In this document: positions 1-10,820 of the stretch, piece by piece
How positions within the stretch are numbered: position 1 is the first letter of the stretch
Layout: the number at the start of each line of letters is the position of its first letter
Source: Lepeophtheirus salmonis
Lineage: Eukaryota > Arthropoda > Copepoda > Siphonostomatoida > Caligidae
NCBI RefSeq assembly: GCF_016086655.4
Contig: NC_052138.2
Coordinates: forward strand, 1,054,001-1,118,000
Direction: 5' to 3'
DNA length: 64,000 bases
Translations under genes and position numbers: made by a program
Notes under the pieces: generated by a model
Told to the model about the DNA's origin: nothing
The model's input: the letters and a program-made list of their open reading frames with translations, nothing else
Databases searched by the model: none

Positions 1-192
1 CGTTATATTATTTTCAATACAGAATGACATTGGTGCTATATCCCAAAGGAGGACAAGATGACATTTTATCTCTGAACAAGGAAAGCTGTGACAGTTGGAA
101 AGAGCAAGGAGGATTCTACATTTTCTTAGGTCCAAAAAATAGGGGAAAGTTTTGCTCTTTTATCACTTCAAATTTTTTCCGTTGGTATCACT

Positions 193-591
193 GTGAATAA
201 GCAGAACATCCCCTTAATCACAACCAAACATCAGGACAATGTCTCACCTTCTGTGAGACATTGTCTTCTGAACAATAAATCAAGTATTCTGCACAGACGA
301 AGTCATTGTACCACTAATACCCAGGCATACGAGCAAGACAAATTACCGGACTTTTGGGACCTCAACATGTGGCAACCTTCCTCTCCAGACACGAACTTCT
401 TGGACTACTCTATCTACGTGCATCTCGAAGAGAAGGTGTGCGCTACTCCGCATAGGAGTGTCCAGTTTCTAGAGGCTGCTATCAAGAAGGAGTGGACCAA
501 GCTTGAGTCTGACTAGATGATCAAGGTCTGCAAGGGATTTAGGCATCGTATTGAAACTATTATTAGAGATGAGGGCTCATATATTGAATAA
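193..591 (+). pseudogene. maT/Tc1-mariner-like transposase, C-terminal fragment
   Basis: From about 340 the plus frame reads the end of a DDD transposase catalytic core: WQPSSPDTNFLDYSIYVHLE carries the third catalytic Asp in the PLDY-type motif. It is followed by the helical tail (LEAAIKKEWTKLESD), then a stop where a Tyr is expected, then IKVCKGFRHRIE and a terminal GSYIE before TAA. The upstream part (193-330) does not align to a transposase and may be rearranged. The copy at 52099-52512 belongs to the same family. The catalytic N-terminal half is absent, so it cannot be active. Confidence 0.7.
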
Positions 592-1248
592 TAGTTGTTA
601 AATAAGTATGCTTACAAAACTTTTCGTCTAAACTTTACTATTGAAAATAATAAAATGTGTACCAATATATAATTTTCAATTTATTTCTATGTATTAAGTT
701 ATGAAAATAAACCATTATATTAATATTCCTGCATCTTGGGTCCTAAATAGATACAGCTTGAATTAGTGGTCTTGAGGCCACTGTGGACGTCAGAGGGAGC
801 TACATCGAAGATCAGAGGAGACTATATAGCGTTACTGCTGTTTTGTGCATATCTAGTGGCTACGGAAATATGTATATCTCATTAAAGTTAAAAGGATATT
901 GACTATTTATATTTCGACGTCGTACCCGGTATTTCAATTTTTAATTAAAAGCATTTAGGTATATTCGATATATTTATTGTTTAAAAATATAATAATATTT
1001 GATCAGGTATATGTACTATTTACAAGTAATTATATAATTTTTAGTTTTAGGTATAGCAATCATTTTTTTTTTAAATAGTGAAGTGTAGTTTGTCCACTAA
1101 ACTTTCCTTTATGAAATATATTTATGTATGTTGTATGTAGTAAATATAATCTGTTTGTCAGAGAGTAAAGCATTTATTCATGTTGATCAGAGAGCAGCAT
1201 TTTCAGAAAATAAAAAGAGATAAAGCTTGAACTTGGCTACATATTACG
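592..1248. other. AT-rich intergenic DNA, 3' flank of transposase relic
   Basis: No gene is visible. The first ~100 bases resemble the downstream flank of the related relic at 52513 (both reach AAATGTGTACC), so they probably belong to the same element. The remainder is unassigned. Confidence 0.4.
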
Positions 1249-1650
1249 CAGGGCCTTCTGCAGGATTATATTTTTTTTCTGAGGGAGGGGTAGAGGGGTT
1301 GGCATAAAAAAAAAAATTCAATAATGAAAATTTTTGTAGAAAAATTTAAAAGAATTAATTTTCCTGAAAAAAATTTAAAAGAATTAATTTTCAAAAAAAT
1401 TTAAAAAATAAAAATTTTCTAATTTAAAAAAAAAATCCATAGCTATTCTCAAAAATTAAAATTTATGAAACAAAAAAAAATCAGACAAAATTATTTTTAA
1501 TAGAAAAAAATTTGAAATTTTTTTTTTTTTTTGGACCAAAATTCATAGTAAAAGAAATTGAAATATCAAATTTTCTATAAAAAACAAAAAATTCCTTAAT
1601 TTGAGGGGGGGGGGGGGTACGGCCCTTCTAGCCAACCCCCTGCGGACGCC
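1249..1650. mobile_element. AT-rich MITE-like repeat, GCGTCCGCAGG family, copy 1
   Basis: The left end (CAGGGCCTTCTGCAGGATTA) and right end (reverse complement GGCGTCCGCAGGGGGTTGGC) form degenerate inverted ends. The interior is runs of A and T with AAATTTAAAAATT motifs and a 13-G run at 1605-1617. Similar ends and interiors recur near 5950, 15357, 22027, 25326, 55112 and 57240. It has no coding capacity. Family assignment to hAT-like MITEs is a guess. Confidence 0.55.
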
Positions 1651-2009
1651 ATTTCTACGTCAATAGACAATTTATTTATACAAACTTTGCCTATATTGTA
1701 ATCTTCAAACCTCAAATTATATCCCTGTCAAAATGAAGGGATTTTGTGATTTAAAATGTGTCTTGTTTTGGGAGAGAAAATGGCGCATTAGTAGTTTTTG
1801 TGTTTCCAAAATTTTATGAAAGTGGTATTTTTTCCATTCCAAACAAAACAAAAAAAAAAAAAAATACAGAACCTCTTCATTTTGAAAGGAAAATGTGTTA
1901 AAGTTTTGAAGATTTTATACGCAAAGTCCTTAGAAATGAACTCATCTTTATGCAAATATTTATGTCTGAGAAAAACTTCGTGAATAAATGAAATATGAAC
2001 AAAATTTTA

Positions 2010-2560
2010 TGAAAAGACCAAAAAATGTTTTGGCCTTTTCTAAAAAAAATCATTTAAAAATAAAAACATTTTTTCTAAAAAAAAACCCGTCAATAAATGA
2101 AATATGAATATAGTTGATTGAAAATGCCAAAAAAAGGTTTAGCTATTTCTGAAAAAGGTCATTTTCAAACTTTTTTACAAAAAAAAAAAACCATTAATAA
2201 ATGAGATATGAACGTAATTTATTGAAAATGTAAAAATAAAGTTCGGCCTTTTTTGAAAAAGGTTATTCTAAAACTATTTTTGCTTTAAAAAACCGTTAAT
2301 AAATAAAATATAAATGCAATTGATTGAAAAGGCCAAAATATGGGTTGGTTTTTTCCAAAAGTTCATTCAAATCATATATTGTTTTCTAAAGACTGTCAAT
2401 AAATCACATAATCACAAAATTTCCTTCAAAGGCCTAAAGAAGGTTTGGTCTATTCTAAGAAAGGTTATTTTGAGAAGTATTTTTTTTTTCTCTAAAAAAA
2501 CAGACATTTGATAAATATCACTATTATTGATGTATTATAAAAGGCCAAAAAAATCATTAT
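2010..2560. repeat. Tandem repeat, ~100-112 bp unit, about 5 copies
   Basis: Each unit carries a GGCC(A)AAA...GGTTTGGCC-type block, a T/A-rich stretch and AACCGTTAATAAATGAAATATGAA. The anchor block recurs at about 2017, 2126, 2230, 2332, 2432 and 2544, so spacing drifts between 100 and 112 bp. Units have diverged by substitutions and short indels, which suggests an old array. Confidence 0.7.
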
Positions 2561-2584
2561 ATATTATAGTCGGAAAAGAAGAAA

Positions 2585-2650
2585 TGAAGTTTAAAATCCC
2601 CCCTCGAACAAAAAACAAAACAAAAACCCTAGCGACGGCAGCCCCGGTCG
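2585..2650. repeat. Fragment resembling the GCGTCCGCAGG-family end
   Basis: The stretch CCCCCCTCGAAC followed by an A-rich run and CCCTAGCGACGGCAGCCCCG resembles the C-run plus GC-rich ends of the AT-rich MITE family. The match is weak and the other end is missing. Confidence 0.25.
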
Positions 2651-2792
2651 TACAATCACACAGTAGTCGAATTACTTGCTAAGTTGCTCTTAATATTATT
2701 TTGTTATATAAAGTTACATGACGCACAAATTGTATTTTGTAAATGATATATGTAATATTTTGACAAAATGATAGAAATGTGGATTGAACTCT

Positions 2793-3087
2793 TCACATGA
2801 TATAAGAGTCCCTTTCTTCCCTCAGAAAATGACCTGTGCTCTCCATGAAGGAATCCTGCCTCTTTTTAGTATCATGCCACATTTTGGAAGTAAGACCAAG
2901 GATTCCCATGGAGTCCCATGTGTCGAATGTGGGCATACGCATCTTGTTCAAAGATAGTCCTCCTTCTCGTCCACTGAATTCGTACTCTTCTTTTTCTTCA
3001 AATGATTTTTCGTCACGTGTTGTTCGACTATAGGAGGAATAGTGATGACGCTGCGTTCCATTGGTGTTGCTTGTGGATGTGGAGTAC
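2793..3087 (-). CDS. Same host gene, 3' terminal coding exon
   Basis: On the minus strand a pyrimidine-rich stretch ending TTAATAG is followed by G-TAC-TCC and 97 open codons to a TGA at 2793-2795. The single leading base completes the two-base codon left by the donor at 14280, giving ...TMSG then YSTSTSNTNG. The frame starts Ser/Thr-rich, passes an acidic stretch (EEKEEYEF) and ends in a segment that looks folded and conserved (FDTWDSMGILGLTSKMW, then a Lys/Arg-rich helix-like end). With the upstream exon the product would be 277 residues. Two other short frames overlap here, but the acceptor, phase fit and composition favour this one. No clear AATAAA signal was found just downstream. Extra exons could exist in the 11.2-kb intron. 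Confidence 0.62.
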
Positions 3088-3984
3088 CTATTAAGTAAAC
3101 AAACATGTTTGTTATTAAAAAGTTCTCGGCAAAGGTCAAATACATAGAATAACGTCGTATTATTGCTATAGCTAGAGTTGACTAGTTTGTAATGAAAAAA
3201 ACAAAGAGGGCGAGGAGGAGGTGAAGGCGGGTTAAAGGGGGGAGGGAGAAAATGTATTACATTTACAAGAACCTTCTACATTTAAAAGTGCATTAATACA
3301 GGAAAAATATTACAATTATATTTAAATTCATATTTATATATTTTTTATGAATTTTAAAAACAATTTTCATAAAAAAAGGCAAGAATGCTTACTTCAGATA
3401 GAGATGTTAACACACCCACGACAGATTAAATAATGAGCATATTAATCATAGTCATATTAATGGAATCTAGCAGGTGTTTAAATATGGCATCAAGTGCCAT
3501 TAAATGCTATTTGAAAATGTAAAAAAAAAAACCTCTTTATAGCAGTAATTCATTTTATCCCTGCAAGGCCATTTAACAGGTGGCTGCTGATATTAAAAAG
3601 AGTCTTAATTTATTTGCATTATATGTCTCACTCCTTCATTCTTTTTTTTTTCCTCGCAAAAATGTCAACTCTGATCACTTTGAAAGACAAAATTACTATT
3701 TAAAAAGAAGTACTTTTATGTCTGTGTTTGAATTTTGAATAATTTTGTAAAATTGTATGCTAAATATCTTTTTAATGTCCTTTACAAAAATTTAATTTTC
3801 AAATCCATGTATAAATGTAAACTCGCTCATACTTATTCATAGTTCACATTATAATCTTTTTTGAATCACCCAACCTTTCGTCCGAAAAGAAACAGAAAAA
3901 ATGTCCCAAAATATGTTGAGGCTAGTTATTTAACAGGCACGTGTATAGCCCCTTTTAATTTTTTGGAGGCTCGAGAGATAAAAA

Positions 3985-4217
3985 GACAAAGAGATGTGGC
4001 CCCTTTCTCTCCAAATTTGAACCTGCTAGACTTTGCCGTGTGGATCACTTTGGAGAAGGAAACCAACAAAACTCCACATCCAAATGTGGACTCACTGAAG
4101 GACGCCATAGTGGCCGTTTGGGACAACTTGTCTGAGGAATTTGTCATCAACTCCTCCCAGGCCTTCTGGCGACCTGTAAAGGCACTGTTAGATGCATAAA
4201 ATAGCCATATTGAGTGA
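3985..4217 (+). pseudogene. maT-like transposase, C-terminal fragment
   Basis: The frame carries PFSPNLNLLDFAVWITLEKE, matching the third catalytic Asp motif (NPLD) of a maT/Tc1-mariner transposase, then NVDSLKDAIVAVWDNLSEEF and FWRPVKALLDA. A stop precedes the usual terminal GHIE-like tail, which reads NSHIE. It is closely similar to the minus-strand fragment at 58800-59037. The sequence before 3985 belongs to another repeat (similar to 9955 onward). Confidence 0.7.
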
Positions 4218-4754
4218 CCAAGTTTGAAAAGACCTTGTTGTTAAGTTTTGTTTGAATAAGTTTGATATATTATAGAAAAAATGTGTAAGTGATATAAGAA
4301 AGTTATTTAAAAAAATATTTCAAGGTAAAAATTACAAAAAAAAAACCCAATATTCTAATTTCATATTTTTTAAACGGCTGATATGAGCTATAAACGATAA
4401 AAATAACTTGAATTATCAAACATCTTTAAAAATAAGGTACATGGCACAGAGAAAACATAATTAGTCCAACCTATTCGAAAGAAGAATCCAAAGTTTGAAT
4501 TAAGATTTGAAGCCACCGAATTTGTCGAACGAGGAGAATATGTTTTATGAATGACGATTAAAAAAAAAAGAAGTAATAAAATGCTATTTTTGGAGGCACC
4601 CAGGGGGTACCCCAGTGTGTAGCAGAATCCACTTTGAGCAACATCCTTCTAAATTATAGTTAAAATTTTTGGGTATCATAACTACTCATCCCAGTAATTC
4701 GAATACTGAGCCTATAATTAGGTATGTAAATCGTGGTTGGCATGCACATGTTAA

Positions 4755-5130
4755 ACAGAAACCGAAAATCAACATGGTAACCCTGACAATTTGGGGACTA
4801 ATTTGAAGGAGATCATCAAGGGAGGAGAAACAAAGTGGATAATGACATTGTCAAGAATTACTCCCATGTGAATCCCCCAATTCTACTCTGATCCAAACAA
4901 GGACTTACAATTATAACTCTGCAACAAATCCTCAGGGTTACTCCCCGTCTTTTATGAACAAAAACGAATGTTCCATCATGTTTTGTAATATAATTAGGAA
5001 AGGAAGTTCACTACTACTCATGAGTTAAATAATAAGGACAACTACCAAGGAAAAGAAAATTCATTCTTTGGATTACTGATTCTAAAAAAACAAAAATGTA
5101 CGAGCTAATAAATAAACACGACGATTTACA
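4755..5130 (+). mobile_element. Interspersed ~380-bp non-coding repeat (family B), copy
   Basis: The head reads GAAACCGAAAATCAACATGG, followed by CCCTGACAATTTG, then a run through TTCTACTCTGA, ACTTACAATTATAACTC, CAACAAATCCTCAGGGTTAC, and a tail ending near GATTTACATCAC. The same block order recurs at 21205, 32705, 44885, 45125, 58255 and 59040 on plus, and at 27340, 40290, 61050 and 62790 on minus. No frame is kept among copies, so it is a non-autonomous repeat (SINE or MITE not decided). Confidence 0.65.
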
Positions 5131-5940
5131 TCACAACCTATAATTGACTCAAATTGATATATGAAGTATTGGGCTTTATGTATTGATTATATCAAGTACA
5201 AAAATAATCTGGGATTTTCTCGTTTTCTTGATTTTTGTTCAATATTGTTTTTATGTAGACACACCATAAATATTTGCTACCATCTTCAACCCACTATAAT
5301 TACATTTTTCAAAAATATAGGCGCAGTTAGCAAGGCCTAAGGGGTATCAAAAGTAATATGTAGTAATAATCCTAATTTTCTGTTGACTTTTGTATGCAGA
5401 ATTAATCAGGTACATAAATTCAACCCACGCTACTTTAATTTACTCTCACTTGACGTAATTGACGTAGGTCCTTTTTAATAGTTGAAATGGCGGATTTTTA
5501 AATGGATTGAATTCTTATGGGTCCTTAGTCTTTACTATGGGACTGAAAATCCGTCTCCTCCTGTTATCAATTCTCCCAAATTTTAAAATGGCCTCTACAT
5601 GGAATCATTTTTACATATATATTTCAGGAAAGAACATTAATTTTCTGTGGAACGACGTAGCTCAATGGACAAAGAGCTTGCGGGAAATTATTTTTTTGAA
5701 CTCAACCCTCTTATGTTCTTGCCCCGGTCATTCCTAGAGAAGGAAATATACTTCATGTATATGGACTTAAAAAAAAAAAAGAAGCTTAATTTACTGATTT
5801 ATTTAATAAAATAAAACTTTTTAGGGCTCAAATAGGCCGTATGACTTGACTTTTCCTATCAAAACCTGTTTCAAGCATCTAATTTCCAATTCTATAAAAA
5901 CGAAAGTAACAGTGATTATTGATTATCTTGAAGACCACTG
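5130..5940. other. No gene seen
   Basis: AT-rich DNA. A 76-codon frame at 5507-5737 has no recognisable feature. A tRNA-like string at about 5653 was examined and not accepted. Confidence 0.4.
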
Positions 5941-5947
5941 ATCCGAG

Positions 5948-6010
5948 CGTCCGCAGGGTTATATCTATATTTTTTTTGGAATAATTAAAAAAAAATTGTT
6001 CAACAATCTT
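5948..6010. repeat. Partial end of the GCGTCCGCAGG-family repeat
   Basis: GAGCGTCCGCAGGGTTATAT followed by a T-rich run matches the left end of the AT-rich MITE family. No right end was found before the LINE relic. Confidence 0.45.
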
Positions 6011-6089
6011 TTTTTTTCCCTTGCCCTCTTCAATATATATACATATAACATATAAAAACCGGTAGATCTGACAGGCAATTTACCACGCG

Positions 6090-7020
6090 ACTGACGAGAA
6101 GAGAGGATATCAACACAGTTCTCATAAATAAATATTTATCAACAGCACTGTTCAAAACGGTTGAAGCACCCTCAGTTGTCCGTCAATGAAGTCCTCGAGT
6201 CCTGTCGTCCTTATTATAGAGCCCACAATCCTGGTGAAGTATATAATGCAGATAACTTTCGTGATGACTGCGTCAGCCTTTAGGTGAGCCCGCGTCGTCC
6301 ATGGCATACCCACAGGCCAATCTTCGTTTTTTAGTTCTATTCTGAGTGCGTCCCTAATTTTCAGTTCCACGATTTCCCTTACAGGTATCACTTTACTGCA
6401 TTCTTCAAAAAGCTGGAAGGATGACTCCGTGCGATCCTTGCAGAAAGAGCAGAACATCTCCGTTTAATCTTTTTTCGACTTGATGGTTAGCACTGTTGAC
6501 GTTGTGAGACGATATCTTAGCCATCTCTCACTTCATTCGGTGAGTGTATTTCTCATGGCCACTCTCAATCCCACTTTATCGGTACTGTGTTCGTTTTATT
6601 CAGCTTTTGGAGTCGTTTGGCAATAACGCGAATTGGGGGGGGTGATTCTTTTATTTTAACGAGCTCCTTTGGAACATATTGTATATTAAGAGCTTCCGAC
6701 ACAATGTAATATTGGGTGTGTGGACCCACACTTCCTTTTTTTTTGTCTTTTATATGTTGCATGGAAATGATACGGTTGGTAGTAACCAAATTTAAAGAAG
6801 ACAAGCATAGGAATGAGCTTATTTGCCCTAACTAGAAAATTCCCACATGCTTCATTAGATTACCTCTACTTTCGAAGAGGTTATTAAAGTTTACAGGCTC
6901 ATTATCTCCCATTAGTGGAAGAGCAGCCAACAAAAAGAAATTCCAAGAAGACAATATCCCTTTCAAGTATGCCTCATTTTTAGGTATAGCTGAAAAAAGC
7001 TCTCCTGGACCCAATGTAAT
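6090..7020 (-). mobile_element. Non-LTR retrotransposon (LINE) 3' end, ORF2 C-terminus relic, copy 1
   Basis: On the minus strand three open pieces follow in order: 7014-6832 (hydrophobic, FFLLAALPLMGDNEP), 6804-6565 (GSVGPHTQYYIVSEALNIQY) and 6457-6152. The last has a CSFC...ESSFQLFEEC pattern like the zinc-binding CCHC-type C-terminal module found after the reverse transcriptase in many LINE ORF2 proteins. Here the His is Gln. The same order of motifs appears on plus at 62940-63700. Frameshifts separate the pieces and no reverse-transcriptase core is present, as expected for a 5'-truncated copy. The clade is not determined. Confidence 0.6.
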
Positions 7021-7144
7021 TATTTCCTCAAAATAATAGCCCGTTTTGTTTTAAAAAAAATCTTATTCTTTTAACCCAAAAATCCGGACTCAGCCTGAAT
7101 TGCCTAACCCAGGAATAGTTTAAGGACTTCCACTGTATTTCGGT

Positions 7145-7480
7145 ATTATATAAAAAATAAGGGCCAAGTTAATGTGGCCTCCAGCTACTCGAACCCTCTT
7201 GAGTATCGAATCTGGGGCACCATCGAGAGGAAGGCCTGTGTCATCTCCCATGCAGATGACCTAAAAACTGCTACTCGAACCCTCTTGAGTATCGAATCTG
7301 GGGCACCATCGAGAGGAAGGCCTGTGTCATCTCCCATGCAGATGACCTAAAGACTGCTGTAGAGAAGGAATGGATTAGAATGTCGGAGGACTACATGAAG
7401 AAGATCTACAAGGCCTTGAAGTCTATAATCCAGGGCATGGTGGAGGCCCATGGTGGCTACTTTCAGTTTATAAAAAGCAA
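7145..7480 (+). pseudogene. maT-like transposase C-terminus with internal 86-bp duplication
   Basis: Reads WPP, then (shifted) SYSNPLEYRIWGTIERKAC, with the NPLEY block where the third acidic residue sits, then HADDLKTAVEKEWIRMSEDY and GMVEAHGGYF. The segment 7184-7269 is repeated directly at 7270-7355, which breaks the frame because 86 is not a multiple of three. Glu in place of Asp in NPLE is notable but may be mutation. Confidence 0.65.
7184..7355. repeat. Perfect-looking 86-bp tandem duplication
   Basis: The unit begins GCTACTCGAACCCTCTTGAG at 7184 and again at 7270. The two copies differ at only one position that I can see (CTAAAAACT against CTAAAGACT). The duplication lies wholly inside a transposase relic. 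Confidence 0.9.
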
Positions 7481-7534
7481 AATCAATATGTTTATTCTCT
7501 GAAAACTTGTACTTTTGAAAATTTTCATGCATTT

Positions 7535-9640
7535 GAGCTTAGAAAAAGTCATTCGGGATTCGAACGGACACACTACACTACTTCCCTCCTTTTGGTCAAA
7601 TCGGAAGATACTTGGAACGGAATTAGCTGGTATCAACAAACACTATTAATAAGAATTTTTTATAGCATGACGTAATTATTAACCTAATGTGGGGACATTT
7701 CCGGTGGCTACGTAAAGCCTGGACACAGCTCCAAAAATGGTACAACTACTTCCCTACAGTTTTGAAAATATATACCTATTTTCTTATTAGGAAGTCTAAT
7801 GTCCAAGCTTTTCAACTTATTTGATAAAGTCAAATCCAAACTTTTGAAGATTTTTATCGACCCCTTCATACACCAAGGCCAAGCAAAGGTTTGTTTACTA
7901 ATCTAACTCAAGCGTACTCATGTGCGTATGATCAAATAATGAGTTTCTCTCTTGTAGGATGTACTTACGATATTTTTTAATCTGTCAAAATGACATTTGA
8001 GTGGGAGTTATTTTTTTGTATTTCTGACTATTTCTAGGCAAATAAATATGATGGGATAGACAATATATATAATTGTTACTTTACAGACTATAGAAATGCA
8101 GATTGCACTTCTATATAAACTGCAAAAGCATACAATCATTATCAAAATATGTTCATAAACCCGTTCACTTCTAGATTCACTTCTGCATTATGTTATTACA
8201 AGGACTCAAATTCAAGATTGCATGACCATAAAAGGTATATTTAAAAAACAACTGCATAAAGCAATTTGTGGAGAAAAAGTAAAGTTAATGTAAAATGTAT
8301 ACAATAAGGGTCATTTACACGTAAAATCCAAGGTCTTTACGTGCATATTAATAAAGCTTTAAAAGTTAGGAAACGCGACTGTTGGCTTTTGCAGATTCAC
8401 GGTTATTAAATAATTTTTTTTTTTTCACTCTAGAATTGTATGGGACGTCACAAGTTTCGTGTCGGTCCTTATTTCTTCGGTCCAGCCCAGTCTTAGGACC
8501 GTACGTCGTTCCTAAATCAGGACCGACAACACACTAGATGTCAAACGAAAACGCAGTATAATATTGAATATATTTTCTAAATAAATTAAAGTTGCTTCAT
8601 ATAACAAAAATCGGAGTTGAAACGTTGTTTACTTATATTTATTTTGTAGGCAACAGAGAATGGTGCTATCTTGCAGCAAAATAATGCAACTCTCTAAATG
8701 ATAATATTATTAAATACAAAATATTGGTTTATATTAAACACATAGGGGGCACAATGAAAACTATTCTCTGTTTGCACCATTTTAAAAAATCACTACAAGC
8801 TGTAGACTGTCACACCACTTTGCGATAATAGTATACATTTTTTAGTTTGCTATTGTCCTATAAGCATCACAACTAGCTTTTCTACTCACTCTCAACCTCA
8901 ACTTTCAAAAAGGGTTCGGAACAATTGTAAAAAAAATAGATAGTTCCGTATTTTTCTTTATCCCAACTGTTAGTTATTGTTTAAGGAATAGTCATTAATC
9001 GATAATTTTATCAAAATATGTATCAAATGCCCCAAATTCTAAATGAAGGTCTTTTATTTATATAAATTAATATCAAAATCCAAATCTAATGTAATATCCT
9101 TTAAGAGGTAACATTGTATAGAGTCAGCTCCATTTGATCATGAAAGAGTTGACTTATAAAACTCAATGCCAACAACTGAAAGGAAAACTGATTGCATCTA
9201 TTTTTATTAGAAAAAGTGAGTTTACAGAGGCATGCAAATCAAAGCTTTTCCCCATCAATTCACTACAAATACCTAACAGTGTTTTGATTGAGCACAATGG
9301 GTCTTAAAACTCCTATTGTAACTTTTAATTTGGTTGCAAGGTTACAAATAATTGTGCCACTACTCAGAAAATGGAAGGTGAACGACGTAAGAAATAGAAT
9401 ATTTAACAAAAATGCAAATTAAGTCATTTCCCCCTAAGAAAGCGAACATCATCGTTTGGAAAATACTCTTGGTTTTCAAGAGATATTTTTTTATTGAGAA
9501 AAGGGAGTATTTTCAGGCAAGCATAAGTGGAAAAAGAAAGATTGTACCACTGATCAAAGAAAAATATCAAAATTGAATGGCGCATAGTGAATATTTTAAT
9601 ATATTAAAGATAAGTCTAATATCAATTAATAAAATATTTA
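7535..9640. other. No gene seen
   Basis: About 2.1 kb of AT-rich intronic DNA without transposase motifs or splice-consistent frames. A CGGTCC-rich stretch at 8465-8525 resembles stretches at 30541-30590 and 40865-41005, hinting at another diverged repeat. Confidence 0.35.
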
Positions 9641-9929
9641 CTATTAATCAGTGGCGTTGCTTGACCCCCTTTTTTTTGGGGGGGAGAGAGCTTGATCCCC
9701 CATAAAAGTTTCTGAAATCCAATTTTTATTATATCTTACATATAAGACATAAGACTGTTTTTGGTGTTATCAGCCAAGGAATCCAAAATGGTAGAACAGA
9801 TCAGTCAAAAATTTAGCAAATAGGCGCATAAAATAACCCAACATGTTTATAAGATTTTTTTGGGGGGCTTTAGGTCATTTAGAGCCTATTTTAGACCAAA
9901 ACAAAAACTCATTTTTCTTCTTCTCTTCT

Positions 9930-10185
9930 CCCTCTATCTCGTCGATATCTTTATTGTATCACACAACCTTTCCCCCAAAAAGAAACAGAAAAAAGACTTA
10001 GAACCATTTGGTAGTTAGCCAAATATGTCAATCATACCAACCACTATTTATGTCTTATATACTCGCAAACCATATTATCAAATAGCCATGACGTATCAAG
10101 GGAGATGAGGGAACGGACAGCTGACAACAAAATACATGGGGTCTATTTGTGTTAGCGAGGTAACGCCGTGCTATATCTTTTTACA
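9930..10185 (+). mobile_element. Interspersed non-coding repeat (family A), short copy
   Basis: It runs from TATCTTTATTGTATCACACA through CCAAAAAGAAACAGAAAAAA, TACTCGCAAACCATATTATC, ATAGCCATGACGTATCAAGG and ends with TTAGCGAGGTAACGCCGTG. The same blocks occur in reverse at 41440-41915, where an extra internal segment is present. Partial copies occur at about 3865 and 38640-38705. No conserved frame was found. Confidence 0.6.
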
Positions 10186-10189
10186 TACC

Positions 10190-10815
10190 TTTATCTATCT
10201 CTTTTATGCTACATTCATTCTTTGTTTCTATTCCCCTCTATGCAGCCTTGCAACAAGGGCACCCTTTGCTGTTATATATATAAAAATAAACCTATTTATA
10301 TAACTAATTATATAATATTTTTGATAATTTTTGGAGCAAAGCCCCTTAATGATGAAAGCTTGCAGTGCCTGTTGTTTACAAAATTTTTTAGCCATTTATA
10401 TTCGTGTATCTGTTAAAAATCAAAATCGAACGTATTATTGATCTCTTTTTAGAAAAAGTTGTCAAAATATCCCCATTTCGTAAAAAGTTTTATGATATAT
10501 TTTGTGTGCATAGATATGTTTGTTTTGATGGCTAAAGCAATTGTATATTTTTGTTGTTCCATCCCTTGCTAGTGTATCCCATGTTTTAGATATAACCGAT
10601 GTTGTAGGATACTTGTGGAAAAAATAGTTTGATTCGTTTGAATATTCGAACGAAATGCTTATTTCACATATGTACAATGTATAGAGGAAATCCAATTTAC
10701 TCCCTTTTAATGATGCTGCATATTTTTATTATAGGCATATATAGTGACTTAAAAAAAAATCTGAAACAAAAGTCAAGAAAACACGAAAATATTTCATAAA
10801 ATATTTTTTTGCATA
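10190..10815. other. No gene seen
   Basis: AT-rich DNA with short, featureless frames on both strands. Confidence 0.35.
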
Positions 10816-10820
10816 ATATA

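Noticed and set aside
2836..3033. Plus-strand 65-codon frame
   Set aside because: Antisense to the predicted terminal exon, no splice or domain support.
2948..3145. Minus-strand 65-codon frame starting upstream of the acceptor
   Set aside because: It runs through the splice acceptor and stops early. The alternative frame is open for 97 codons and fits the phase of the upstream donor.
5648..5720. tRNA-like string with a box-A-like TAGCTCAATGG and a paired GCTC...GAGC D-arm, followed by GAACTCAACCC
   Set aside because: The anticodon and T stems do not pair and no CCA-side acceptor match is visible. It may be a decayed tRNA or SINE head, but support is too weak.
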